Positions 22,607 to 34,900 of a stretch of DNA of 64,000 nt are shown here, one piece after another. The position numbers were made by a program, and so were the translations under genes. The stretch covers positions 38,738,501 through 38,802,500 of the forward strand of contig CM060840.1 in assembly GCA_030762175.1 (NCBI GenBank). The letters are read 5' to 3'. The notes below the pieces were generated by a model that was not told the DNA's origin, made no database searches, and worked only from the letters and a program-made list of their open reading frames with translations. This DNA comes from Metallyticus violacea (lineage: Eukaryota > Arthropoda > Insecta > Mantodea > Metallyticidae). The stretch's first letter is position 1; every line of letters begins with the position of its first letter.

Positions 22607-24955
22607 TGAAGAGGTTCCCTTATGGAAACTGGTTAATAATCCTCCTTTTTTTTTTTTTTTTGCGAATTTGAAATACTTTCGGCAAATTTGTTAAATGCCT
22701 TTATAGTTATTGTATTCTTACCACTACTTAAAGCCTCATCTTTTTGTGTTTAATATAATTGGAATTAAACGTTGAACATAATGTGCCATTTTGTTTTACT
22801 TAACTAAAACTAAACTTTTAACTAACTAAAAGCTCAGAACTATTCTACTTGAATTTTCTAACCATGTGAGAATTTAAACGACATATTATAATACTGTATT
22901 TGTACATTTTATGTTTTAAAATAATTATATTATAAAATAGTATGTAATATACGTGTTAAAATATTCATTGCATTACTCGTATGATATGCAACCCTCGGTA
23001 TAGCACTAGATGTGCAAGGAAAGTCTTTTCAACATTTATGTTACGAGTACACTGTTGCACTAAGACAGTTTTGAACCGAAAACCTGTGACAAGAAGAGTG
23101 TTCATCATTTGATCTCTGAACTGTTTAATAGAAACATTTACAGACATATCTTTGATAGAAAATATTCAGCAATTGATGTTGTGGACAGTAGTTGTGAAGC
23201 CTCAGTTACTCTTAGCAAGCGCCTGGTCGTGAATTACGTGTTTTGGCCGCTCGGAATCATGTCATCTCATGGGACCGTCATGTCCTTGACTCCTGCGACC
23301 TGACATTCGGAATATTCTGGGATCCATTCCCAGGAATTGACTAATTTAATAGGGAGTGCAATGCAATCAAGCTGATGCTCTAAAACGAAAAGAAAGAAGG
23401 CGAATGCGTTTTTTGTGCAATATCCTCCTTAACTAACATTTTGGTTCCAAGAAGCTGTTTCCTGTTCAGATATAAAGTCACTTTTGGAAGTATTCTTTTC
23501 ATTCTGTTTACTATATATTAACATTTTGTAATGCACATAAAACAACTTTTATAAAATTGCATTGAAAATATTAAGATTTTATTTTTTCTGTCGTAGCTAT
23601 TTTAAATTCCAAGTGCTTCTTTTACGATTATACAAATTTATCAATAAAAGGAAAATCTTCTTAAATTCTAGCCCCCCCCCCCTCTTTGAGATTTACAATT
23701 AAGAAATCTACGAACTGGACCTTTTATGGCACTCTCAGAACATGTAGGTTTCGTATAATGTATAGTTTTGAATTTCCTTTCCCATTTCTTCAAAATGCCA
23801 TTTGTTTCTCACTACTTAGCTTCTAATTTAATACCTTTAAATTCCTTACTTAAAGAAAAGAGGGAGCTTATTAATGAGTATTTACTTTTGGTGTTTTGTT
23901 GGGAAAGCGATTAGTCCTCCGTAGGGACTAAATTGCATTTCATTTCTCGTCTGTTATTCTCTTCAGGACGCTGTTCAGTACTATATTTTTGCTACTTTTC
24001 CAAAAGTTGTATTTTTTGTGCATTTTACTTTAAAATAAATTTCTAAATATAGATAATTAAGTATCTATTTAATTGTTCAAGTTTACATTTATATTTTGAT
24101 TGTAAATATATTCTTCTCTTCACTCATATATATTGTTTTCTTCTGTCTACTATTTATATTACTATTTTAAATCTATTCTTATTAGACTCCTTTAAAGCTA
24201 TACCCATTTCTACTGTTCAAGTATTTTATTTAGATATGAACAATTAAGCGGGTTGCCATTGTTTTTCTTACATGCATTACTTTAAATATATGATGTATAG
24301 TTTCATACGTAATTTCTATTGATTAAATTGATTTTAACTTGTCAGTTTACTACAGAATATTTAGGGAAAAAATAAAGGAAAATAGTTGTTAAATTTTACA
24401 TTTTCCGAATTACCAATCCTGAATTCTGACTTTTAGCAAAGAGCTTTAAAAAAAACCAGGAATATAAAATTAAGTAAATTAAATAAAATTAAGAACAGTA
24501 ATAAATCATTATTTATAAAACATTAAATAAATATCTAACGACATCTACCTCCCGTTTTAAACAAATAATATCAAGAGATGTTATACGTATATATTGCAGT
24601 ATTTTCAACAACAGGCTCAATTTATAACAAGGAGCGATAACAGTATAAGAATATCAGAATGTTAATTTGTTTTAGAGTTGGGAAATAAAATTACCAAAAA
24701 TCTGATAAAATAGAAGAACAAACACTGGTAGCATAATGCTGGTGAGAGTGTGCAAAGCAAAAAAAGGGTAAAAATAATAGTATAGGGAGTAAATAACAGA
24801 TAAAGTCGACAGAAATTTTAGGCTAAATAGGATAAGATTTACTATCAGTAACTTATTGTTAAAGGCTGGCACAAATTTTTTTCATTGAGGAGTAGTGTTA
24901 CATAATTATACACCTACTAATTTATTTTCTCATTTATTTTGCAAATTGCTTTCTA
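21314..24955. other. AT-rich DNA with simple repeats, no gene
   Basis: It contains a perfect 17-base palindrome CCCATTCTTAGAATGGG (22475-22491), an (AAT)n run (about 22559-22606), a poly-T run (22647-22661) and a C-tract near 23672. No coding motif was found. The short frames at 22965-23147 and 23109-23303 are unsupported. Confidence 0.5.
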
Positions 24956-25070
24956 CTATTATTATTATTATTATTATTATTGTTGTTGTTATTATTATTA
25001 TTATTATAGTTGTTGTTGCTGTTGTTGTAGTTGTTGTTGTTGTTGTGATGGTGGTGGTTGTTATTATAAC
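24956..25070. repeat. compound (TTA)n/(TTG)n microsatellite
   Basis: (TTA)n passes into interrupted (TTG)n and (GTG) units. The 66-codon valine/isoleucine frame across it is an artefact. Confidence 0.95.
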
Positions 25071-26837
25071 TGGATGTCCTATTGTGCCTCGATAATTTTT
25101 CGGGAAATCTAATTCAATTATACTTACATCAATAACAAGATGTTCTAAATATTTTGAGTTCTGTAATGAATAAAAATAGCTTAGTAGATATCTATAATTA
25201 TTAATAATTACGTCGCTAAAATTGTTTGTGGAATAAAGTCACAAATTACTAAACTGTCAGAATAAGACTATTGTAGAAACCAGAATCCCTTGTCTTTAGA
25301 TCGCTATATCTTTAGATCGCTATAAAATATCTATAGATTCTAATACTTATTCAATATACATCCTTCATTTGAAAGCTCCAAGCGTATTATGCTTTAAATT
25401 ATTCGCATTATTATTAAATTTAAAGAAATATTCTAATGGGCAGTGTCTTTAAACTTAACACAGTAATCAATTAACCTTACACTTGTTAAAATTATTTTAG
25501 CGGATATTAGCATGTAGTTCTAGTTCAAAAAGTTGATAGCATTGTTATGGTTGACTGTTAAAGGTTAGAAAATATGAAATACCTGAAATTAATTCACTGA
25601 GCACTAAAATTAAAAATATCAGAAGAACCAATTTCCCTGAAACTGAAACAAAGGGATCATTTATAAAGAATATAATAGATAACGAAGGATCCAATGACAT
25701 AATCACTACAGGGAAAAACATAAACATGGTGCTAACATAATAAAAACAATGTGATAAACAGTCAAGTATAAAAAAATGCCATCTTATAATTTGCTAAGCA
25801 AAATAAGAGCTGAATATATGAAAAGTAGATATGACAAAGGCTTAGATGTTAACAGTTCTTAATAATTACAAAAGATTGTAGCAACTAGCCATAAAAGTAG
25901 CTGAATTTAAATAACATGTTGCATAATAAGTTATCTGGTAGCATTAAAAAACTAAGTGGTTAGGTCTAGATAAACATGAAATTAAACAAAAGTATTTAAA
26001 ATAAACTGTGTGTTATAAAACCGCGATAATGAAAGCCTAAGAAATATCTGCAAAGCATTCCTAATGCAACCCTGTTGTTAAATAAATTTGTTTTTAAGTA
26101 AATGTGGAAAGTTGGACTGTCCAGTCCAACTGTCAACCGTGTTACCGAAGGTATTTCTTCCCAGTTTACTTGAACTTTCTTCTCTCAAAGCTCTCATGCA
26201 TGGAAATCTTCTTTCGACCAGCTTCGTTCCGTTGATAATGTTCAAATGTAGCTCGCTGCGCTATAATGTATACTACCCTTATTTGTATCAGTTACGGTGG
26301 TTTTTCGCCTCGTAAATCTGTGGTGAGTATTTTTGTTTCTTGTCTTTGCTTTGAATGGGAATGAGCTTCCGAAGTTTTACGAAGTTCTCGTAAATATTCG
26401 TTCCCCAACAGGTGTGAGCTATGAATAATACATTCTCAAATATTGTTTTCAAATCAGACGTATATAAGCGCAACCACTAGGAAGTTTCTTTAACTTTATG
26501 GCTGGGTACGTATGAAGGCTTGTGTGTGTCGCTTACCGCTTCTTTGTTTCACACTTCTGTTGTTAATATAATAATTTCTCTTGAATTTTTATAATTTTAT
26601 GAACCTTTTTCCCCTTTTTTAAATTTAAATTTGTGTTTTTAGATTATTTTAAGTAATGATAAATCATTGAAGAATCTGAGCTCGATATTTTTGCTATTCT
26701 GTCTCGCTTAGCTTGGGTACTTTTCCCTCATTATGAAACACAATAAGAATTGAGAGCGCATGCAAATAGCAATATGTATTTATCTTTACTTGAATGATAT
26801 CGCATCGCTGATTGCTAGCTGCATGACCGTCCAAAAG

Positions 26838-26887
<50 letters not shown>

Positions 26888-27064
26888 CATGTTTATTTTT
26901 TCAAATTCATCAAGTTACGCTGCAAATTTATAAGAATGATTTAGTTGATATCTGAGTAAACCTGCTTTTAATCGCAATTAATGGTGTTAAATAGTAGAGT
27001 TTAATTTTATTATTGTATGAGAATGTTAATTTGTCAGCTTGTAGCCAGTTTTTTCCTTTTAGAG
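25071..27064. other. no gene; (AT)n at 26840-26885
   Basis: AT-rich sequence with a perfect (AT)n tract of about 46 bases. Open frames at 25545-25727 and 26088-26315 show no family motif. Confidence 0.5.
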
Positions 27065-27250
27065 CTAATTAAATGAGAGCAGTTTAAAAGTTTCGATATG
27101 ATCGCTTCGCTGTCGTATTTTATATAGACTCGGGGCAATCAAGCGCTTCACCATTTTAAAACTTTGGTACAACACATTAAATAGCAGAATTTGATACTCA
27201 GTTTCCTCACAGTATGCGCTGGAAGTGTTAACCATTTCCCCTGACATAAA
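27065..27250 (-). repeat. diverged dispersed repeat, copy 1
   Basis: Minus-strand sequence with ATGGTTAACACTTCCAGC, GAGTATCAAATTCTGCTATT and ATGGTGAAGCG matches, in the same order, plus-strand sequence at about 50365-50552. The frames differ between copies, so the similarity is at the nucleotide level. Its nature (old SINE, transposon end or other) is unknown. Confidence 0.4.
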
Positions 27251-28512
27251 TCCACATCTCCTTCCTGAAACGCATCAGTTTCCCATCAAAAATGTATGTA
27301 ATTTCGTTTACAATGTATGTTTAAGCTCCTCTAGTGTGTGAGAATTAGTTGAAAATACTCCATTTTTCAATGTTAATCATAAATCCTAAACTCTGGAGAG
27401 GAAACAAATAGGAGTAAATAATTCTGGGACCAAATATACAGCGCAGTTCCATCATAAAGTGATGAGAAGGCTTATTTTTTTTTTCGGGTAGTCATAGAAC
27501 CTGTTTCATTACTTTTGTACAAACTTTAATATTGTTTTTCATGTTGGAGCCGGACTTTAGGGAAATTTACGTCTAAATGACTGTCTCTTACACACTCTTA
27601 CTCTTACACACGACTTTTTGTACCTGATGTGTACCTTGGAAATGAATATATACGACGAAGGGAATATAATTATACAATACTGCACGATTTAATAAAACCT
27701 CCCTTTCGACTGCGCAACGCAACTAACCAACTATCCAAATGTGTCGAAATCCTGCTCGCAACTGACTGAAGAGAGAATACCGCTGCGTGTGCCGCTCGGA
27801 GAATTTCAGCAACTGGAGGAGGTAGTTTCGCTGGCCGGCCGATCTAAGTTCCGAGATCTTTAAATTTTCTCACTGCATTTACCTCCTCTCTCAACAGAAC
27901 AGAAACTGGAAATAAGCAAATTTCGTCAAGATACTTTTGTTTAGACTGCAATAATTCTAAATGAAGATCTGGTCTAACTTATGTTTTTCCATTTTTACAG
28001 TTTGTTAGATTTTGATAAACAAATTGTTTAGACAATTCTTACTAAATTATTTTACACAATCCATTCAAATTAGGGAACATACTTGGAAATATTCAGTACT
28101 ATAATGTTTTACAGCGGTCCACTGTTTCCAGTTTTGGTTTAAATCTAAATGTAATGTTTGTTTATCTGTCCAAGCGGATAATAATTATTCTTTTATAACG
28201 TATCGCATATATTGTAAAAATGTACATTCTCAGGTTTTGATATCAAGCCATAGTGCAATAAATTATATTATATAAACTTTCTATGAAGATATGTTTGTAT
28301 AAGTAACATATAGGCAATCCTGGAACCATGACGGTAAAAAGAAAATCTGTAATAGTTTATCCCATCACTGAGCTTAAGTATATACTATAGTTTCTTACAG
28401 CGCAAAGGAAATCATTTTAAATATAAATTTAGCATAGTACAAAGAAAATAATTTATCAAAAAATATAATTTTACCCCACCTATGTGTTTAAAAACCCTAG
28501 CCCCCGCTACTA
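27251..28512. other. no supported feature
   Basis: AT-rich, with a somewhat GC-richer patch at 27690-27860. No motif was recognised. Confidence 0.4.
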
Positions 28513-29237
28513 CAGAGGGTGCCAAAATGCATAAACACTTCAAGGAAAGAAAAAACTGTGTTAACATAACAAAACTATTCACACAAACAGAAAATGATGA
28601 GCACTAATCATCTTAGACGTTTACTGTTACAACAGTTGCTCAACATGCCTACCATCGGCGTCGATACACTTCTGAGTACGTTGAACTACTGATTGAGCAA
28701 CGTTTGCGAACGTGTCCTCACCGACAGCAGCACATGCCGTTTCAATGTCTTCCCGATGTGCTGCCAGTGTAGCTGGTTTTCTACGGTATACTACATTCTT
28801 AAGAGTTCCCCATAGGTAGAAGTTCAAGAGTTAGATCCGGAGAACGCGGTGGAAACCTCCTCCCTACTGCCTTTGAACTTCAACAACATTCTCGGTTTTC
28901 TAATACCCCTTCAAAATTGCTTTCCGCTGTTCAAACGATAATCTTCGCTCCATTTTGTTGTAGCAAACGCTAGCAAAACGCAAGGTGAGTCACATCTGTT
29001 TACAAAACATCATACGATAATATTGACTTCATTTGTTCATTATTGATTTACGATAATCTGGTCTTCATTTGTTCATTGTTAATTTACCTGTCACGTAGCA
29101 ACGCTATCATAATGTATGTGGGTCACATCTGTAACAGAACATCATACTACGCATTACTGTTGTTTTTCGGTTCAACTTTGAAATAGATTAAATAGATGTC
29201 TACTGTGAAAGTGTATATACATTTTTGGCACCCTCGG
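28513..29237 (-). mobile_element. internally deleted IS630/Tc1-mariner-type element
   Basis: A 725-bp element with near-identical ends, CAGAGGGTGCCAAAATG and (reversed) CCGAGGGTGCCAAAAATG, flanked by TA on both sides (28511-28512 and 29238-29239). On the minus strand it holds the two extremities of a transposase joined by a large deletion. The promoter-side 260 bases contain a partial direct duplication: GTCACATCTGT followed by ACATCATAC appears near 28988 and again near 29125. It is a mobile non-autonomous derivative in form, dependent on an intact relative. Confidence 0.85.
28627..28953 (-). pseudogene. IS630-like transposase, N- and C-termini fused by deletion
   Basis: The start is ATG at 28953: MERRLSFEQRKAILKGY, then (after a stop) KTENVVEVQRQ. 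This is the helix-turn-helix N-terminus (DUF4817 type) of a transposase common in arthropods. Within about 15 codons it jumps to PPRSPDLT and FYLWGTLKNVVYRR, the C-terminal region with the last catalytic-domain Asp, ending KCIDADGRHVEQLL. Full-length relatives are roughly 350 residues, so about two thirds, including the first two catalytic acids, are gone. A 2-base deletion between SPDLT and NFYLWG shifts the frame and two in-frame stops precede it. It cannot act as a transposase, although the DNA-binding region could in principle remain if expressed. Confidence 0.8.
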
Positions 29238-29904
29238 TATATTAGTAACATTATCTAAACAAATGTTTGGAAGTAAATAAAATAATTTCCTCCATGCTTC
29301 TCCAAATAAGAAATGCGCTAAATGTTTTTTTTAAACAAAAAACTTTTTGGAATGGCTGTAATAAGTTAAATTTATAATTACTAATATGTTTACAAATGTT
29401 AAGGGGTTGTTCAAAAAATAGTGTATGATATACGTGTTAAAATGATTTTATGTTGTTTCTAGATATTTTCTACAGCACTCATATCTAAATAACTATTATT
29501 GCTTTCTGCAGCAATATAATATAATAAACTGAATACTGAACTAACTCACATTCTTGAAAATATGTTTCCTATCTAAATGCTCTCCAGATCACAGTGTATA
29601 GCTAACAGTTGCTACAACTACTCAATATTCTCAACGCAGCAGTAATTAGATCACGGCTTATTAGACATTCATGTATGAGTTTACGCTAACCTTGACTGTG
29701 CAGAGCAACCAGCGGAAACCATCGCTTCTATAAACCTCGAGGAACAATTAGTAATTTTCAAGAGTTACCTTCAAATGCCTTTTCAGCGAGAAAGACTACA
29801 TCCCTTTAAAAATCCGAAATGAATGATTGAGAGTATAATTTATATGTAGAAATAATTCTTTCACATTGGCCTTATTTAGTACATATTTGGAAATGAAGAA
29901 ACAC
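29238..29904. other. no supported feature
   Basis: AT-rich DNA without recognised motifs. Confidence 0.45.
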
Positions 29905-30345
29905 AGATTTTCAGCATTCCGTGCTGACACTATAACCAACTGAGCTACCGTGTCCTCCCTACAAGTATGGAAACAAAAACCTCTCTCATCTCATTATCGT
30001 GGATATCTCCCTTATGTTTTCTCTACTGTGAGAGATTTATTTAAGAGGAAGGCTGTGACCCAAAATATTCATATGTAATTCTATGTCGTTTGTGTTTCTG
30101 TGTATAAATGAACGCATATAAATATAATTAGTGATTAAAGTACACAATAGACATTGTTGCATTGTTACTTTTAGTACTGCAAGTTCGCCTCTTAAAAAAT
30201 AAATCTTTCACAGTAGAGAAAACCTTAGAGAGTCACCTGGGTAGATAGTATCAGATGAGAGTAGTTCCATGATTGAAGGAAGACACGGTAGTTCAATAGT
30301 TAGAGTCTCAGTACGGAGGACTTAAGCTCCGTGATTCCGGCTTTG
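29905..30345. mobile_element. palindrome of two tRNA-like heads (family D)
   Basis: The core arms GTTTTCTCTACTGTGAGAG (from 30016) and its near-exact reverse complement (ending 30223) flank a spacer of about 140 bases. Similarity continues outwards into a tRNA-like block on each side: on the minus strand at about 29910-29965, GACACGGTAGCTCAGTTGG; on the plus strand at about 30280-30345, GACACGGTAGTTCAATAG. The A-box-like TAGCTCAGTTGG and the GTCAGCACGG anticodon-side sequence are clear. The two units point outwards. They are either two tRNA-derived SINEs inserted head to head or one fold-back element with tRNA-like termini. Confidence 0.6.
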
Positions 30346-32310
30346 AGCAGATATTTTAAAATTTTTTCTCTTTTCCGAATATAATTCTTTAAAATTAACG
30401 AACTTTAATAGAAAGAAACTTCGACAATATTATTTAAACATGCATTTCCTTAAATTGTGAAATATGCACATATATACATTTGAATCTTTGGGACAGAATT
30501 GACCGAAAAAATGTTTCGGTCAGACGAGGTGAAATTGATTCATCTTAGTACAAATTCGGAATAAATCATATTATGAGCTCTCTGAACAAATAAAATGGTC
30601 AAGCCCAATATGCTATATTTCATTGTTATTCTTTTAGCATTAACAATCATCACAATCATTAGCTTACGTTTATAATTATTTTATGACACTAGTTTTATAA
30701 GGAAATGCATTTTCGTACACATTGTTTGCTATACATGCGAGAAAGCAAACCAGTATCTATCTGTAGTAGCGAGAATAATTGTAAAATAAAGCGAATTTTT
30801 AGTCATTTCTTTCGGAATGCCAATATGTGATTTATTCAAGAGCTCACAGATTTGGGTTTTCGTATTGAAAGCAAATTCTCTTCTGAATGCTTCTCACATT
30901 CCTTGGATTATATTTAATAACTTGCGTATCATGTTTTTATCGATATACATATTTTATTATATTGTTTATCGCTAGGGGCAGCTGTGTAGCTAATTCTGCA
31001 TAGCCGAGACTACTAAGAAAGGCTGTGCACAGTAACAAGAAGCTGGAACAAAGAAACCGTTTCACAGAAGGAAAGTCGAAACGTGTAGAAAATTTGACAT
31101 CAACTTTCAAGAATAATGGCACGCTTTGGCGTAACCTAAGCCATAACCTCCTTTGTTTCGTAGGGCTATACGTGTTCAAACTCTAGTCGGCATACACGGG
31201 CGTTTATGGTCGTTTCGGGTAGAACTTCGGCGTACATGTCAAGCGACCTCGGCAATAAAATGCCATAGGGTGACATGAAAAAATATCACCCAAAGAAAAG
31301 TTTAACTTAGTAGTCTAAATTTTGCTGTATTTATTTCGGAGAAGGAAATGCATTGACTTTAATATTTGTGTGTACTGCTTAATAATGCATATTATTGTGC
31401 AAACATTAGTTACCAAGCTTTGTACAAAAGCAATCAATCAGGCTCTTTCCATTATTGCTCGCGTTTTATTTAGAAATTTGCTCATCATTTTTGAACATAT
31501 GAATGAATATATTTGCTTATGTACATGTGTGTTATTTCATGGTTAGCTATTGAATTTCTTTTATTATATTTTATTTAATGTTGTTAAAACTTACTAGCAA
31601 GAGGCAGTCTACACAATATTTAATGTTATTAGTATATATTCATTAATATCATATGATTAAATTAGCTGTAATATTAAAATATTTGTAATATTTAGAGGTC
31701 ATAACAATATTTAAGGTAGGTAAAATATTTTAGCTCAATAATTATTTTAATTTTCTGTGTATTTTTTATTCGTTTTGCATGGAGATTGGGAAATGTTTAT
31801 ACAGTGTGTTTAAAGACAATTTCACTTTTCAATTATAACTTTATTAATATGAAAATTGACATCTTACAGATACTATACCCATTTATACCATAAAAGTACC
31901 TGATATATTTAATTATATGGATTTAATATACTACATATGCTATAAAATTCAAAATGAGTTATAATAGATTTAATATTATTAAAACTTTTGATGTAAAAAT
32001 AATATTAATAAACCCAAGAATAAAAAAATAAATAGGCAGCTATATATCCAAAGTATAAAAATAGGAACAGAAAAACAATTTGACACTTAACTAACAAATA
32101 GTATGCAGTTTTATATTTTATACTCTAGTAGTCATTAAAATGGAACGCCCATAACAGATGCATTAAACTAATCCCATATTTTCTCAGCAGGAATGATTAT
32201 CACTCGTCGAAAATACTAAACCAATATCAACTGGTGTCCGAATTTGATCCATACCGAGATATAGGGATATCATAACAAGTGTCGGACGTAATGCGTCAAT
32301 AGCGAAACGA
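30346..32310. other. no supported feature
   Basis: AT-rich. Minus frame 30937-31179 (80 codons, one hydrophobic stretch) and plus frame 31322-31546 lack family motifs. Confidence 0.4.
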
Positions 32311-32588
32311 CCGCCACGGGTGGCCGAAGTCGTTAAGGCACGGACTCGTAAGCGGGAGGTCTGGGGTTCAAATCCCGCCTGGATCGTCCTCCCAGACTGA
32401 AGTTTTTTCCAGGCTTTCCTCAGTCCTCATAACTGGCAAATGCCGGGGAGGTACCCTAAACTTAGGCCTGGAATGTTTCCTTCCTTTAAAAAAATATCCT
32501 TTCCCAATATATCATTTCATATATCATCAGTGTTCATCGCCTGTGGTGCCTCAGTAGTAAAAATTGGCGTTAAAAACCATTAAAAAAA
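32311..32588 (+). mobile_element. tRNA-derived SINE, family A, copy 1
   Basis: The head CCGCCACGGGTGGCCGAAGT followed by CGTTAAGGC resembles the D-arm of a class II (Leu/Ser-type) tRNA, with a B box GGGGTTCAAATCCCGCC. The body has TTTTTTCCAGG, GCCGGGGAGGTACC, TTAGGCCTGGAA and CTGTGGTGCCTCAG, and ends in an A-rich tail. The right flank GGGAAACGA resembles the left flank GCGAAACGA, probably the target duplication with one change. Four other copies occur in the window. Confidence 0.88.
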
Positions 32589-34659
32589 CCAGGGAAACGA
32601 ATATGAGATTAGTGGATCGAGGTAGGACGAACACACAGACGAGAAGGGTCCCAAAACCGAACGAGAAGGCAGACGATATTTCAGCATTTGCAATGTGTTG
32701 CAATTTTAGTGCCCAGCAGTGTATTTAACTATCGTATAGATTGCGAATATGCTGGATTTTGCATAAAACTAAACATGACAGATATTATGAAGTGTAATAA
32801 AAATAATTGCAGAAAGAATGACAAATTAAACTCTCAAAAGAGGGCCACCAATTTATCAACCGCAAGGAAATCAAGGAAAGCACAAAATCACGAACGGTTC
32901 CAGAGTGACTTGATGGTAAAACAAAAACGAGATTAAATTAAATAAAAGCAATATCATTAAAAATTTAACACTTAAAACTGTTTAAATTAATATTCTAAAA
33001 AATTTAAAATACTAAGCTTTAGTATAAAGATGTAGGAAATATAAAAATCGCCAATGGAAATGTTTTGTCGTATAAATCCCTAGATAATGAAGAGTCTGTA
33101 TTAAACACTAATAAATATAGTCATATTTTTGTAGTTCAAAATAAACGATTAAAATATTTAATTAGTTACTTTCTATATATATTCTCTTACCTTTCATACA
33201 TTTGCAAAGACATGATTTTGAAGATCAATGAATAAGCATTTCTGCTGACAAATAATGTTGCTTAAAATGATGAAAATTCTACCTCATGTTTATAAATGGG
33301 GAGAAAAAGCTTGTAACTATTTAGCACGCTGTAATAAGTTGAAAATGGAAAACGCATTTTGATTCATACAAGCATAATAGTTTAGAGATAATTATTTGAA
33401 ACATTGAATTAATTTGTCTTCCTTATTTAGCTTCGGAGCTTCAGGAAACCTTTAGCATTGAAAAAATGCTATAATGGAAGTCTTTCTTTAAGATTTGTGT
33501 TGACTATGGTTATGGTTCAGAGGAACAAAATTAAAATTACGATCAGGGCTCTCTTGTTTTGGCTACCATTTGGAACATCCTGAAGCACCACAGTTGAGTC
33601 TATGTATGCCATATTCGCTCCCTAATCCATCTCTGAGAAATACTGTAAAGTTTTCTATGAAGATTTATTTTAGTATGTTTAGATTTTAAGTGAATGTAAT
33701 TCACTTCCTCATTGCTAACAAAATTTCTCCGGTTTTCTCAGAGAACTGGGTTACCTTTCTACTTATAGGTGCCATCTCCTTCAGTTCATTCAAACATTTT
33801 CTCTAAAATCTCTGACATTTTATTTTATTCAAATTTCTGGTGGATGCTCTTTTAATTATTATTTTCAGTCATCTTTCGTATCGCATTCGATGGAAATGAC
33901 AATATCAGTTTTCTTTATGTGCGTTTCTTTTTTATATTCACGTAGTTTTCGTCTGATGTCTTTAATTCCTGATTTTCTTCAATAGTGATTTCATAATGCT
34001 CTTCAACAAAATCTCTCATTAGAAGGCTATTCGCTTTTCATTATTTAAAAAAAAATTGCCAGACTGCCCTTTATAAATAATCTTTTTCATTAGTTCCATT
34101 ATTTGTTTTATTTTTATATACTTACTAGTATTTCTCGGCCTTAAAACACTACTAATTTTTCTACCATAAACTATTTTGTGGTGGCGAAGAAAAAATACGA
34201 ACGTTTGTATTGATAATCCAACCAAATTTTAATGTGATGCTGCAGTAAGGAAAACCTATTTTTCAATGAAATGACATTAGAAAGGTAAGATCCTGTGTTT
34301 CATATTTATGTTGATAAATATATCACAAAATGCCAAAAAAGAGCGTTTTTAACATGATAAACAACTACCAACAATAAATGTATTATTTGCAAGAGACCGA
34401 ATTATAATTATTAATTCCGAAAATGGTCTCCAGAGATCAATATTCACAAATTATATTTAATAAGGATAATATATAACATTGAAATATCAATTAAAATGAC
34501 TAAAATGCAAGCATTTATAGGAAAATCTCTATCAAGAGCACAAATATAAATAGCAGATGCTCCCGTAAAATACATTAGAGAATTTTAACTTTGTTAAACT
34601 TCAAGTTTATAGAGCTCTAAAGACATTGTTTCGACATTAACATAATTTTAGGTTCTATA
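32589..34659. other. no supported feature
   Basis: AT-rich DNA. An 82-codon lysine-rich frame at 32688-32936 is unrecognised. Confidence 0.4.
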
Positions 34660-34900
34660 CAGTGATGGCGGTTCCCCTATCCCTTTATGGCGTAGAATGT
34701 TGGGACGACAACAATTGTTATTTTATAGGTCAATTCTAGGATATGTAAGAGCTGATCAAATAAGAAACGAACATATCACACAAAAATTAAACATTTACAA
34801 GTTTCTCATTCCGCTACGCAATCAGAAATTGATTTTGTCGGGGCAGATCTACTTGACCACCTACCGAAGGAAATCGTATCGCACGGTCAGAACTGATAAT
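34660..34900 (+). pseudogene. LINE ORF2 C-terminal fragment
   Basis: Plus-strand frames give VMAVPLSLYGVECWDD, then RSILGYVRADQIRNEHITQ and KLNIYK, then LLDHLPKE. LYG-x-E-x-W, a GY-R-x-D-x-IRNE-I helix, and W/L-x-DHL-x-R/K are diagnostic of the region after the reverse-transcriptase thumb in a common arthropod non-LTR class. Frameshifts break it, and neither reverse transcriptase nor 3' tail is recognised next to it. It could derive from the same family as the RT fragment at 15726-16480, but the two do not overlap. Confidence 0.65.

Noticed and set aside
24895..25095. Hydrophobic poly-Ile/Val 'membrane protein'
   Set aside because: It is the translation of a (TTA)n/(TTG)n tract.
30937..31179. 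Small secreted protein with a signal-like hydrophobic stretch on the minus strand
   Set aside because: The hydrophobic run is internal, far from the ATG, and there is no other support.
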